This document shows positions 36,621 through 49,671 of a DNA stretch of 64,000 nucleotides, piece by piece. The translations under genes and the position numbers were made by a program. The stretch is from Schistosoma haematobium (Eukaryota > Platyhelminthes > Trematoda > Strigeidida > Schistosomatidae): assembly GCF_000699445.3 (NCBI RefSeq), contig NC_067195.1, positions 51,688,465 through 51,752,464 of the forward strand, given 5' to 3'. Under the pieces are notes generated by a model. The model was not told the DNA's origin and made no database searches. It saw nothing but the letters and a program-made list of their open reading frames with translations. Within the stretch, counting starts at the first letter, position 1, and each line of letters begins with the position of its first letter.

Positions 36621-39600
36621 ATATTAGATAAGGATTTTCTAAACAATGTAAGAGACTATATAAATACGGTTAGAGACAAACGATAGTTTCGACAGGATAG
36701 CTTTACTGTTGTGAGTTCGACAATGACTAGGAAAACTAAACTGAAGATTTCATCATATAACTCAACGACTAGGTTCGAGTTTCTGTACTTAGCTTGAGTG
36801 ACAATGGGAAGTAATGACATTAACCAGTTTCTAAATTCAAAGTGCATCAAGGTCCGAAGACAATACCCGATAACTGATGTACAGGCAAACAATTCACACA
36901 ATCAGCCGAATCTCTTAGGTTAGAACGGGATTTCGAAAAAGTAAACCACTGGCCCAGAATATGTTAAGAGGGATGACCATATAGTTTGATATGAGTAATG
37001 GGACGAAAAAAGTCCCAGTATTACGTAAGGTGAAAAACAGTTCAGCGTAACCAGTTCCGAACCTTGACCAATCATATTGATATTGTATTTCCTAGGGATA
37101 ATTCAATCACAGAAAAGTATACTTAACTACGAGCTCCTAGTCAGTTAATAAAAGTTGATGACCTTCTACCTTCAGTTATCTGTAGGTAGGATAATTAGCG
37201 ATTGAAAATGAAAAACCCACGTCTACTAAGGTCATGTACCACTCACTCTGAGCCCTTGACCACTTTAACGTGAAATCACCTACATCTGAATAAGGATAAG
37301 GACTAACATATCTCGTTGATTTGTGCAGTGTGAAGAGAATATGAATGCCCAATTATAATTGGGCGTTCAAGAAAAAAACATTCCGAACCTGACACACATA
37401 AAAAACACAAACGACACTAAGATCGTTAAAAATAGAAGGCATGGTATTGACGACATAAATTACATGGTCTAAGGCCTCTGATTTTCAAGTAGGAATAACT
37501 GCCATATGCGTATGACTTTGATAAGACAAATTTATTACCCAGGGTTTCGGAACTTCATAGTTGTTGGAATTTGAAGGATTTATTATGAACGATCAGATGT
37601 CTGATCGTCTGTGACCGTCACTTTCTTGTACTTTGGAGATCCTAAACGAAAACTGAAATTCTGTGAGTTAATTTTGTTTTTTTAACCTAAAAGTCACTCA
37701 TTAATTCGCCGTAGGTTATGATTTGAGTGTTTCAAAACAGTGGAAAGAGTGTACCACAAGTGACGTTTGAAATAAATAAAGACAAAGACAGAATAACACT
37801 CTCAATATTTGAAATACTTACAGAATACGACTTGTGAGGCGAACACCGACTGCATTGTAACGCAGTATACGAAAAAGCGCGTTTAGAACCTCAATACACT
37901 CTCTGTTGAGAAAAAAATAATCTAGCCTCCAGCGTGCTAGATGTCGTTTTACGAGCATTTAATCGATGAGATTGAAGATAGATAGTTTCATAAAGAGCAG
38001 AGAAGCAAGAAATCTGTCCAGCATGAATGACAAACGTGACTAAGAAACTTTAAACTTAGGGACAGATACTATGGTTAGTTCGTCTCTATAAGCTCTGAAA
38101 TATCCGAGCACACTGGCTGTAAGGTTAGGAAGGCGAACAAAGCGTTGAAAGATGGAGATAGGTCAACTTACGATATTCTTAGAGAAATCTAAAGAAGTTG
38201 TACTCTCATGTACATAGAAGAATATTTGTAATGGAATAACATATTTTCTATTTTAGGGAAATCCACTGTGATTGACAAATAATGGTCTCGATAAAACCGT
38301 AGCTTGATCAAGGCTCTTTTTACTGATAAAGATGAAAAGATGTAGACACATTCCAAAAAAGGCACGTTTTGGCGAATGAAGCCGAAGAAGGTAAATAGTT
38401 CTGTAAAGTTTCGACATTTGATGCTAACCTCACTAGTTTAATAGATACATCCAGCTGAAGATGCCTGGTCACCAGATCACGGAGTTTGGAAGACAATCGA
38501 CTCCTAGAGAGCTATGTGACCTAAGCTGACTGGTTGTTGAGAAAGATGCGTACATCGTCAGGCGAATGCTTGGCCAAGAAATTTCAGCATGTCCCATAAA
38601 ACTAGTGAGATTGATTCCAGTAAGCAAGAACTAAAGAACTAGTGATATTTGGGATCTATTTGCTCTTACAAAATGCTATTCTCACTCACATGAATGGGAA
38701 AATATACCTTTAGAAGACTTTCATGCTTGAACAAACTCTTCATTAGAAGAGACTCAGTCACTTCAAAATACATGAATATCCTAGTAAACGTAATCTTGCT
38801 AGATCTAAATAGAAGCTCCGACAAAGTCTTTTTCTCAGGTCTCGGATTGAAATCGGAATGCTGTCGAATCAGTTAAGTAGTTGGTGATTGAACATTTGAC
38901 TTTCTCACTTATAGGTTACAGAAAAGGATAGAACAGTGCCTAAACAACACGAAAATGTGGGAAAATGAACTTACTGAAGAAAAAATCCCAGAAATCTTCC
39001 CATTTTACTTTACGTAAATAAAATATCAAGTGTTTCACAGTCATGTGTCTTACTGTTTCCCTGTGAAGATATCAAAATATTGAGAAGCACATAATACGTG
39101 TCTAATAAAATAGTATAAGGCAAGATTTAAGTTAACTGGAGGGAGAGACGGGTTGTTGGTCATTCGGCATAAATTCTATCAAGAGTGCAGTAGTTAGAAT
39201 AGCTGATTTCTACGATTTACGGAGCAATGCGACAGATGCAATTGCATTACTCAGAATAATTATTCACATAGTCTCCTGAATTACAATTATTAATGAATTT
39301 AGAACTACAGTTAAGTATAAGAAGGCCACTGACTAAAGCTTGTGGACCGTATTTGCTATCTGTTAGTCATTCAAGACTGTAAATTGCAGATCACTAGTGT
39401 TATCAATTTTTGCGGATGGGTATACTTTGATGAAGTTGGACGAGAATCGTGTGATCTAGCTTATGACGAGGTCAAACCTGACAGTTATGACTCAACGTGG
39501 ACTACCCTTTCGTGGTATTCAGGTCACCTCTATAACCGTATAGAACGGAGATGACGTTATTGAAGAAATGTATTAGTATTGATAGTTTCACTCACCTAAA

Positions 39601-42600
39601 TGAGATCACTGAAAACTTCCACTAGAAAACCTAGGTACAACACCTGTTTAAGCCCCAAGAGCGAGACTAGATCATAAAGTATTGTAAATCGCAACGTCAT
39701 TATGAGAGTGCTTTTCATTTCATGGTAAAATAGTGATAATAGATCTCATATTTGCAGTAGTTCTATCTGCAGTAACTTGAAAACTTCTTTCATCATCTCA
39801 ACTCTTGCTCTTCGGACATCATCACTAACGGGTTGCATAGGTGAAATAATTTAGATAAAAATTCACGTTAGGGGGTAATAAATGTTCAAACATTCCATTG
39901 TCAAAGTACTTGAAAGTTCGCTGAAGTGACAGTGATATATAAGGTACTTGATATACGTGTTGTCCTTTCACCACACAAAAACCTGTTGATTCTAGAACTT
40001 ATGGTCCACCTGACCCAATAAACAATGCTTCCATAAGCGTCAAACCACATCAGATATAAGATATATATTTCCAGTGGCAATATATAATGATTGCGCAGTA
40101 TCGTGAACCAAATGAAGCTGGGACATTGAGTGCTTTCTACGGCGTCTGAAAGTTCTATGATAAACTATAGTCTTGAACTCGGATATAACTGTTAGGAGGT
40201 CTTAAGATATAGTGAAATCCCTGACCAATTTGTCTTGGATGTCAGTAGTTGCCTTACTAAATTCAGGTGATGTAAACTACATTTGAGATTGAATGATAAG
40301 TCAATCAACCTAGAAGCAAATTGCATAAAAAATTAAAACAACAATTTATCACCAATGGCATTTGCATCGATATTTACCCCTTATTTAGAAACGACACGCA
40401 AACCTAGAATTTTCAAATAGCCACTTCAGCCCTCCATTTCATTTTCATCGTATTAAATTCGAATGTTATACTAATAAACTCTATAAAGCTCAAACTGATT
40501 ACCAGTCAACTTATATGCAGATATAGATCTTTCAAGGTAGTGGTAACACATCATAGTTTATTAAGTCGAGAATTCCGTTGAGACTAGTTGAATTCAAAGA
40601 TTTTTCTTGATAACTTTTCACTAAAAGCATTAAAAAACAGTGCGCTACAGACTGATGTTCAGTCGTTTTTTGATCTCCTTAAAAGTGTCCATCAATTAAC
40701 TAGGTAATTTGTATCAGTAGTCATTGCAGTGGCGTTTTGCCAAAAAAACGTTTATCCTACAGGTGATGCGGCCGCTAGAAACCAGCATTTCCACCAGCAT
40801 TAATTATTATCTCTCAACAATAACAATTCGTTACTGAAAAAATGCATACAGTAAAAACAATCCGCAAATTTTCAAATAAAAATTCTGTATGTGAAACTAA
40901 GTACTGATTTAAAATGCCATCATGTGCATCAAAATACGAAAGTATGTAATATCACTGAACTTCGGAGTATAAATAAATTAAAACCAATGTTCACAAAAAG
41001 ATGAAATCAACTGGAAAATTGTTCAAAAGCTGAAACAGTATTTAAAATATTTTCGTTCTAACTCGACTACTATCTACAATGAGTATGAACAACGTCTTAT
41101 GAGACCACGTCTAGAACGTTTAAGTTTTGTAGTAAGGATCTTACTAAGCTATTCATTATATATATACACACTAAATGTATAGCTATCTAATCTGAGTCAT
41201 ACTTAACATACTAATTAGTTTTTTGATCAATCCACGCATCGCACCAAACAAACATATTTCCTTTAATGCTGGTTTATTTATCAGCCTACATGCCTGGAAT
41301 ATAATGTCCCTATACATTTCCTATCAAATGTAAATATCGTGTTGTCAAATGGATCTTAATAATCAGATGTATAAGTATAATAATATATAATAAATCAACC
41401 AATCAGATGCCTTTACACTTTAATCTAAACAATGATTGAAATGAGTATAGAATTTTCATAAGAATTATGAAAAGATATTCAACATATTGTTCATATTTCA
41501 AGGTACTTTTAAATTTGAAACTAAACTGTTATTATTAAAACTTTTGTTAACAATTAATTAACATGCAAAGGTAATAATTATAAATAAACAATTTATTGTT
41601 AGTTACTAAGTAACTTGTTGTTTCAAGATAATATACATGTAACTTTTAAGAGTAAATGTTACATTTAGTGTCCTTCAGTTATTTTTCTCTCCCTCGTGAT
41701 AAATAGTAAGTTAAACATTTATAATAATAAAACAATCAAATTAATTTTGGTTGTTTTATGTTATGAATGGAATAACTTATACAAATTGACTTTTGTTAAG
41801 TGTTAAAACAAAAGACCATACAAATGAACTTGAATAGTTTCTTACAATAATTATTAATGTTATTTAATATTTGTTTGAAATGTACTTTAAGTTAATACAT
41901 GCAGAAAAACGTTTAGAAAAACAAAATTAGATAGATGAATTATTAAATTAAAAGAAGAACTGATACGATTTATATTGAAAACTTTGTGAATTTTAAAAAT
42001 TTAACAGCATTTTAACTTCAGAATGAAATTATAATAATGCGTTTCTTGGTCAGAGAGAATATTTTATATTACTGATATGACAAATACGAGTTTGTGCTTT
42101 AATGGCTCGGGATCTGACTTCAATTGGATCATGTATAATTATCGACTTAACTTGCGTTAGTGAATAACGGAATTAATTAAGTCGTTGATCGGAACAGATA
42201 ATCAGAGAATCGCAGCGAATGAAGTGAAGAAGAGAGGGTGAAGCGAAAAAAAGGAACTCACAGTGGAGAACGCATGTGAACCGACTCAATTTAATTAGGC
42301 ATGAATCAATATATGTGGTCACACAAAAATAAGTTACAAACATGTGATGAATAGGATAGGAAGTGCCCATACATACGCTCATATAAAAACAGTCAAGGTC
42401 GATGAGTAAATAGTTGACAAGGTCAAAACATGACCCAAGAAGAATGGATAAATTGGCCTTTTCAGAAGTTATAATAAATTATATGAGCTTAACATAGTAA
42501 CCGACACTACAGTGCATTATGCTTTGGGACAAAATTTAGTTATATGAAGGCTATTAATATTACCCAGCCCTCTAAACCCAAACAAATGAAACAAAACCCA

Positions 42601-43875
42601 GTCTTTTAATAATTGATGAGCATTATGCAATCATATTTTTCATCCTAACTGTACTCAATTTAAGAGAATCCACTTATTAAAGACTGTAAAAAAAATTAAG
42701 AATGTTTGTGGAGATAGAAGTCATGAAATTTAAAAAAAGATTTACGTTAATTAGTTAGAGAAATATTAAACCAACAGTAAATCGTAGACTGGATCTGTGA
42801 TGAACAATATTTCAGTTCTATTTCTTTAATGTGTAATTAAGTATTCGAGTCATTTCACTAATAATGTACGTTTTAAAAATGCACTTTGAATGTAATTTAT
42901 CTCAGTTAACATAATTTAATTCAACTAAAAACATTTATTGTGTTATTTATGGAAAAGTACAGATTATTCAGTGGAATGAAGCTTTCTTTACCAAAATCAT
43001 ATAATAGGATGGAGAATAGCTAATCGTATAAAAGTACTTATGTAGTAAACAAAAACACGAGTGGAGACAATCGAATGTATTAGACATGAAATTACAGAGC
43101 ATTTCACTAAAATATGAGAACCATATAGTAAATAGTTAATTTGCAAAATATCAATCCATCTTCTCAAACTTGACTGTTCCTTTTGCAAGTATTAGTCCAT
43201 TGTCTCAGATTTCATTATTCATGCGTTTTCATACCGATTGCGTTCCATTCCCGTTCTTTCCTTATCCATCTTCTGCTGAAATATATTCTATGCCTGACCA
43301 CTACACTTATATTAATTTAGTAAACATCATGGCATCTTGAAAATTACAGTAAGATTGAATCGTAAATTATTCGGGAATATCAAATATCAACAGGAATTTA
43401 TTTAATGATCTTAAAGTTAACAAAAATTGATAAGGTAAAGACAAATATACCAAAAAGAACAACTAAGTGATGTAATCATAATTAGTTAATAGTTCTGGAA
43501 AAACAAATTGAAAAGTAATAACAGTCAATTATTAAGAAAGGAGGTGGAGTAAGGAGTGAGAGTCGATTGAGTGCGTAGAGTAAGAGATTGAATATATTTC
43601 ATATGTATATAATGTTGAGGCTTGTATTTTTGAGTTGGCATAGTCTCTTCTTTTTAAATTTCCAGATAATCTTGACAAATAAAAAACTTATTCTATTTAA
43701 TTAATCACGTAAAAATAGCAACAATGAAATGATGTATAAACATAAAACAATATTATAAGTATCAATGCCAAGGTTTGACTTGATAATTTTAAATAAATTG
43801 TGTATTGGGTAGAAAGTTAACAATAAATTTATTTTTAGCAGAATGAAGGTTTATGAAGATTACAGTAATTGTTTA
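36620..43875. other. About 7 kb without a recognised gene
   Basis: No exon chain, tRNA or retroelement protein motif could be supported on either strand. It may include the SMG9 promoter and 5' exons, as schistosome N-terminal exons can be short and disordered. An 18-bp palindrome lies at 37347-37364. From about 40.8 kb the AT content rises sharply. Confidence 0.35.
37347..37364. repeat. Perfect 18-bp palindrome
   Basis: GCCCAATTATAATTGGGC is fully self-complementary and extends imperfectly on both sides (GAAT / GTTC). It is a possible cruciform or a remnant of a terminal inverted repeat. No function is assignable. Confidence 0.5.
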
Positions 43876-43877
43876 TA

Positions 43878-44175
43878 GTTGAATACATGAGTTGATTTAA
43901 GTTAGACAACCATGAAATTTTTGGAAGCACTGGACGACCGTCTCGTCCTAGTATATGACTCTACAGCAGTGAGCATCCACGATCTCGCACTCGGGACTCG
44001 AACCTAAGACTTTCGGTCTGGCGCGTGAACGCTTAACTTCTAGACCAATGAGCCAGCATCCAAGGGTGTTAATGTCTAACTTCAACCAATTCAGGAAAAT
44101 GCGCCACCGTCCACGATTGTCTTCAGTAAGTTACTATCTCACAACTGATCTGGTTGAACTCAACTGATAACGGCT
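43878..44175 (-). mobile_element. tRNA-derived SINE with hammerhead module (copy b)
   Basis: Minus strand: 5' extension (CAGTTGTGAGATAGTAACTT), A box region GGCTCATTGGTCTAGAAG, B box GGTTCGAGTCC, then the hammerhead region, in which the core reads CTGTAGA and GAGA instead of CTGANGA and GAAA, so two core positions are lost. The cleavage triplet GTC and the CACTG/CAGTG stem I remain. Confidence 0.85.
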
Positions 44176-44958
44176 TCTAATATATATATAATAATTTTTA
44201 TGAATAAATGATTTATTTTTTCCATTGTCTCTAAGTAACAATCATATTTTTTCAATTAACTTATGTTCACATGTTATTTTAAACCAATAAAAATTATATG
44301 TTCATATTAATTAACTAGGAAAATACAATACCTAGGATGAGATAATAAAGGGAACTATGTTTATGAAATAACCAATCATGTTGTCAATAAACATGTACTT
44401 TAAAACAACAACAACAACAATTTCATTTAAACCATAGCTATAAATTAATTAGTGTTAAGAAGAAATTATTTTAATCTAATAACTTTACTCACCAATGTTT
44501 TCTACTTTTTTTTGTAGTAAAATAATGAATGTATCGGGAATATTCAATATTTGTTTAAAAGTGAAATAAACAGTATTATCATTTCAATGATGCTGGTGGA
44601 GAAGACCAAGAAGAAGAAGAGAAAGAAGAGGAAGAAAAGAATTGAATGCCGAGCAGCACATGATAACATCGAACATAATTTTCTTTTTTCTTTCTCGCTT
44701 CATTTCTTTATTTTTTCTCATTTCTTTTGATGAGACTATTTAATTTCTCAATCTCTAAGAAAATATCCCTTGTAACTTTACATTATATGTCCATAGATAA
44801 TTATTATTTATCTGCATGGAACCTCCATTTGTTTCATTAGGGTTTAAGGTTTGCATAATTTTAAAAGAAATACATTTTAATAATATTGATAAGTAATTTG
44901 GAGTGTATTTATAAATTAATGAATCGTTTTTTTCTTTCTTTCTTCTTTACTATGTTAG

Positions 44959-44982
44959 CTCCTCCTCCTCCTGCTAATACAA
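44959..44982 (+). CDS. Candidate 24-nt micro-exon (Pro-rich), possible upstream exon of the mucin/LamG gene
   Basis: A strong acceptor (CTTTACTATGTTAG) precedes, and a perfect GTAAGT donor follows, a 24-nt segment: two bases, seven codons reading PPPPANT, then one base. Its length is a multiple of three and both borders are phase 1, as in schistosome micro-exon genes. Its last base A joins GC at 56621 to make Ser in the open mucin frame. The join implies an 11.6-kb intron full of repeats. Splice-site strength and phase are seen; membership of the gene is inferred. Confidence 0.4.
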
Positions 44983-45281
44983 GTAAGTAAAATGGATTGA
45001 TTAAAGCGATTAAACATTTTTCATCTGTAATGTTTTTTTCTTCATAATTAAAAGTTTCTAAAAGAAATAATATTACACAGAATTGTCAATATTAATATAC
45101 ATATTATTGATAAGGCAGTAATTATTCATGGAATAAATAGGGAAATCATAAATCATTTATCAAGTTAAATGAGTTGATTATAAGTATTTTACTATTATAT
45201 TCATTTTCATGATAATTTCTGATTATAATCAATAGCTTAACTTATAATAATCTAATTGACTAAGATGGTTTTATAAGACGG

Positions 45282-45713
45282 TGGTTGAAGATTGTCAACA
45301 GGAATCCCTGGACCTAGGTTTTGTGCTATTTGGCACTGGTCAACAAGGTGTATCTGTAATCTTGAGGGGACTGATGCTCCCCAACAGATTTGATTCCGTG
45401 TCAATAAGATTCACAGTCAGAGACATTAGCACTAGGATATCCAGGTCGCGGCTGACGTCCTGTATTCACAATATATTAATTACTGGGTGGTGATTAATGT
45501 CATGTGTGTCAGGTCCTTCTTAGTGCAGACCGAATCTTATCGATCAAGTCGCAATGTCGTCACTAGTCTAGGTGACTCGACATTGCGTGCACTATGTTAA
45601 GATAAAATGATGGTTGAATGTAGTCAACAGGAAAGCCTAGATCTGGGCTTTGTGCTATTTCGCACTCGTCAGCAAGGTGTAGCTGTGGTCTTGAGGGAAC
45701 TGTTGCTCCTTGG
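45282..45713 (+). mobile_element. TRIM-like element: two about 102-bp direct repeats around 227 bp
   Basis: Unit 45282-45383 (TGGTTGAAG ... CTCCCCA) and unit 45611-45713 (TGGTTGAAT ... CTCCTTGG) are clearly similar direct repeats. The first has LTR-style TG...CA ends. The interior is non-coding and carries a hairpin at 45551-45586 (GCAATGTCGTCAC against GTGACTCGACATTGC). The shape suits a terminal-repeat retrotransposon in miniature or a tandem repeat pair. No target duplication is clear. Confidence 0.5.
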
Positions 45714-46175
45714 TTTTATTATTTGTTGTGTATAAGCAAGAATTTGTTAAAAGATCTGTAGGAATTGGTTTGCGTAACACATCAAATCTTATTGATTTTA
45801 TATCAGTGATTATTTACAAGATAAATTTATTATTTTTTAGAGTATTTCTTCTTGTTTAGTTTAAGCATAGATTGTATAATTTGTCTATTTAAAAAAAAAC
45901 ACGAGGTACGAGAGAAAAAAAAAATGTTTAGATAAGAAGACGAAATAATTAAAACTTAAACTTATGATAAATCACATCTTTTCATGAGCTGACAGACAAC
46001 CAATTTTTTTAAAAGGCTTTTTCAGAATGGTAAACACATAGCAGAATTTCATTAAATTTTATGTACTAACATTAAATATACTCTGAATACAAATTTATCA
46101 TCACATTGAAATTCATTTTTATATATCCAATATACTGTAAACCAATATTTCAATATAACCTCTAAAAAATTCAAT

Positions 46176-46345
46176 AGTTGAGATCATAAGTCAATTGAAG
46201 CTAGATTCCATGGAAAACATGGAGGCACTGGACGGCTGTTTTGTCCTATCGTGGGACTCTTCAGCAGTGTGGATTCATGGTCCCGCCTATTGGGACTCAA
46301 ACCCAGGACCTATCTGTCTCACGTGCAAACGCCTAACCTATAGAG
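46176..46345 (-). mobile_element. SINE with hammerhead module, 5'-truncated (copy c)
   Basis: Minus strand starts inside the tRNA-like head (after the A box), keeps GGTCCTGGGTTTGAGTCC, then the hammerhead CTGAAGA, stem II GTCC/GGAC, AAAA in place of GAAA, and GTC with an intact CACTG/CAGTG stem I. The tail ends ATTGACTTATGATCTCAACT. Confidence 0.85.
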
Positions 46346-47111
46346 TAATATTATACTATGATAACCAACATAAATAGTTTTAAGGAGTCATAAGTTAGTA
46401 TAATGTCACTGTTCAATACTTCTTGATGTTTAGTATCTCTTTTAATAAAATCTATTAACTTCGGAAACTTCATTTAAACTTAAACAGATTTTTTATCAGT
46501 CACTTATGTAAACTGACTTATTAAACTTATAGAAATTGTTTAAACTAATAAAATATTTTAAAATTGATTATTTATTCCAGTTAAATCATTTTATTTTGCC
46601 TTTTAAGCTGTAAGGTTAAATTATAGGGAACGATGTCTGAGGTGGAGACAACCAATGTATTTTATGTACACAATTATAGGTTGTCTTGGTAAAATATGAG
46701 AACCATACATTGAATACTTCATTTGCAAATTTTCACCACTTGTCCTTCATATTCTATATGATTCTTAAAATTCATAATTCCTTCCTATTTTCTCTTCTAT
46801 TATCTTCAACTCGATCTTCTTAGCTTTCTGCTGCCAGGTTTTCCCCTTCCGATTAGTGTTACATACTACTTATATCGACAAACATAACTAACGTACTCCA
46901 CAGTAGTAGCAATACTATCGTTATTACTATTGTTATTCATATATAAATATTTCAATAATTAGTCTAAAATGGTACATAAAACGTTAGATTATGCTTGTAC
47001 ATATCGAAATAAATGAAATTAGATAACATTAACATTATATTGAATAGTCTTTTTAAAAAAAAAAGCAATTAATGAAAATCAAAATTGTTGATGATTCAAT
47101 TAATACAGACT

Positions 47112-47262
47112 AAAATGGTTTGAATTATTTTTTCTGGTTAGCGTTTGTTAGCAAGTTAGTTTTCTACGGGATGGGATAGCTAACCCCATGCCCAACCCTC
47201 GTCCTTTGTTCGAGCTTGAGACCGGCACTAGCCCAAGAGAGGCTCCAGGCGGAGTTTAGGAT
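47112..47262 (+). repeat. Dispersed repeat (copy 1 of 2)
   Basis: Contains ATGGTTTGAATTATT, CGGGATGGGATAGCTAACCC and GAGGCTCCAGGCGGAGTT. The same block order, more diverged, recurs at 55573-55720 in the same orientation. Identity unknown; it resembles the end of a retroelement. Confidence 0.5.
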
Positions 47263-48514
47263 AAATATTTTTATCTCGTTTCTTAAAAAAAAAGTGATCA
47301 CAGTAATTAGTAATATCTGGTCAATTTTAACAGAAAATAAATTAAATATCCTTGGTTTAAACAGAAGTTGAAAATTGTTCATTTTAATAAATTATTGAGA
47401 AGTGTCAAGTTATATCACGTAGATGTTGTGTTAAATGTGGAAAATATGGTTTGAATAACTTTATACCTTCAGTCATTTCCTATAACATTTTTGGAGTATA
47501 TCTACGAGGTATTCATTAAGAATATCACATCCCTCATAGCGAAATATTCAGTACTACTCACTTAGAAGTAAAAATTATTTTTTAGATGGTATAAGTTGGG
47601 TACGTTTTGGTTTCTAAGTTTTCACCAGAAAAAAAGTTGTAGTAATAAGTAATCAGATTTCTTTGAGAAAATTGTAGACAGACCTTAACGCTATTTTGCA
47701 TTACTTTATTCCACTTCAGTTTACAAGAAATTTTAATGTAACATTTTAGACTAGAAATACTGATGATACTATAATTTATCAACGACCTTTCAGCAACTCT
47801 AAAATGACCTTGTGATGTCCACCTACTTACTTGGGTTCAATGAGGGTTATATATTAGTGTAAGGAATTAGAATTAAGAATTACAGTTGAATGATATTTAA
47901 CCAAACGAGTCAATGAATTTCGCTCCAAAATCCAAGATCTGTTGTCTTAAATCTGATTGGTTAGTCCATAAGTTACAGTCTCGCTGAAATATTTTCATGA
48001 ATGATAAAATTAAAAATGGAATTAGAACCAAACAAAATATTTTGAATAAAAATGGTCACTTCAAGTAATTTGTAAATATTGTTATAACAAACATTGCTTC
48101 AAAATATACTTCGATAACTGCAAATAAAGAATTTATGTTGAAATCAAAAACTGATTGAAGTTAAACAAACACTGAAAACTTTAAGGCACTGGGCAGTTAT
48201 TTATGCGGTCATGGATACCTAATATTAAGAATTTACATACTAGAAAGAAGTAGCTGTCCAGTTTCTTCAGGTTTTTAATGGTTTTCTTACTTAGACCGAT
48301 TTGTGATTTGACTAAATTTCGACAATCTGCATTACCCTATATTGACAAAACATTTGTCTTAAAATTTTTCCAAAAAAGATTTAGCTTCTGAAGTTTTATT
48401 AAAAGAAAATTATAGGGAAAAGTATTTACTTTTGCTGTTACATTCACTGTTATTTTTCAGTTTAATTGGTTTTGCAATATTTATGGCCTGATAAGGTCCA
48501 GTAAAGGTTAAATT

Positions 48515-48738
48515 GGTTGAAGTTAGACATTAACACCGTTGTATGCCGGCCCAGTGGTCTAGTTGGTTAAGAGCCTGGCGCGAGACTTATAGGTCCTGGG
48601 TTCGAATCTCGCGGGGGGCGGGATCAAGGATGCGCACTGCTCAGGAGTCCCATACTAGGACGAGACGGCCGCCTAGTGCTTTCAGGTTTCCCATGGTGAT
48701 CTAGCTTCAATTGACTCATGATTTCAACCAGTGACATG
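48515..48738 (+). mobile_element. SINE with hammerhead module (copy d)
   Basis: Starts GGTTGAAGTTAGACATTAAC. A box GGCCCAGTGGTCTAG, B box GGTCCTGGGTTCGAATC. The hammerhead core is degraded (CTCAGGA, GAGA, cleavage position GCC). The tail ends CATGATTTCAAC. Confidence 0.9.
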
Positions 48739-49404
48739 TTAAATTATTTTAAAATCATTTATTAATTAATTCAATAGAAATAACCACAAGATCGACAAAA
48801 CGAGATATTTAACATTATACAAAGTATCCGTAAACCTATAATGTTAATATACATTCTTGTTAACTAAGTATTGTAGAAACAATAGGGAATACATATCCCT
48901 ATTTGAATCTATACTTAAGAAAATTATTTATATGTTCTATTTCGACAATTTTCCCTCACCAGTAGTTTACAGTATCAATCTTTTTGTTTCCTGTCACATT
49001 AATCATAAGTAACTTTATATTTTGAATAAAGATGGATGAAATGAACGAAGAATATTCTTTCAATTAATTCTTATCAGGAACTATTGTTATTAACTCAAAT
49101 CAGTATTCCAAAACGATAGCCAAGTTTAAGGAAATTTCATCTTTTAAAATAACAAGATATTAATTCAGGGACTTTAGTAAAAGTAGGTTATTAATATTGA
49201 AGTGAACAATGTATAGTGTTAGCTACGAAGATTAGTAATCTAATTAGGATCAGATTAAATGTTTAGTTGAAGATTAAGTAATGTATAGGATGGTATGAAT
49301 TATTTGAAGTTGTAGCTTATTAAATTCTTCGTGTGTTTACAATATTAGTAATTGGAATAGTCAGAAGGTATCTTAGTAACAACAATAATATATAAATTTT
49401 AAAA

Positions 49405-49671
49405 GTTGAGATCATGAGTCAATTGAAGCTAGATCACCATGGGAAACCTGGAAGCACTGGTTGAAGTTATACATTAACACCGTTGGATGCCGGCTCAGTG
49501 GTCTAATGGTCAAGCGCTCGTGCGCGAGACTGATAGGTCCTGGGTTCGAACCTCGCGGGGCGGGATCGTGGATGCTCACTTTTAAGGAGTTCTACAATTG
49601 GGCGAAACGGTCATCCAGTGCTTCCAGGTTTTCCATAATGGTCTAACTTCAAATGACTCATGATTTCAACT
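49405..49671 (+). mobile_element. Composite SINE: inverted tail fragment joined to a full copy (copy e)
   Basis: A 55-bp minus-strand SINE tail (49405-49459) is fused directly to the first base of a complete plus-strand SINE (49460-49671; A box GGCTCAGTGGTCTAA, B box GGTTCGAACC). The inverted piece has the same 55-bp span as the tail after the predicted hammerhead cleavage site of the full copy (49616-49670). The full copy's core is damaged (TTTAAGGA for CTGANGA) but GAAA is kept. Confidence 0.88.

Noticed and set aside
48555..48615. tRNA gene (also at 22890, 49490 and 59490)
   Set aside because: The A and B boxes are present but the sequence continues each time into the same hammerhead module and tail, and the arms do not close a cloverleaf. 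These are tRNA-derived SINE heads.
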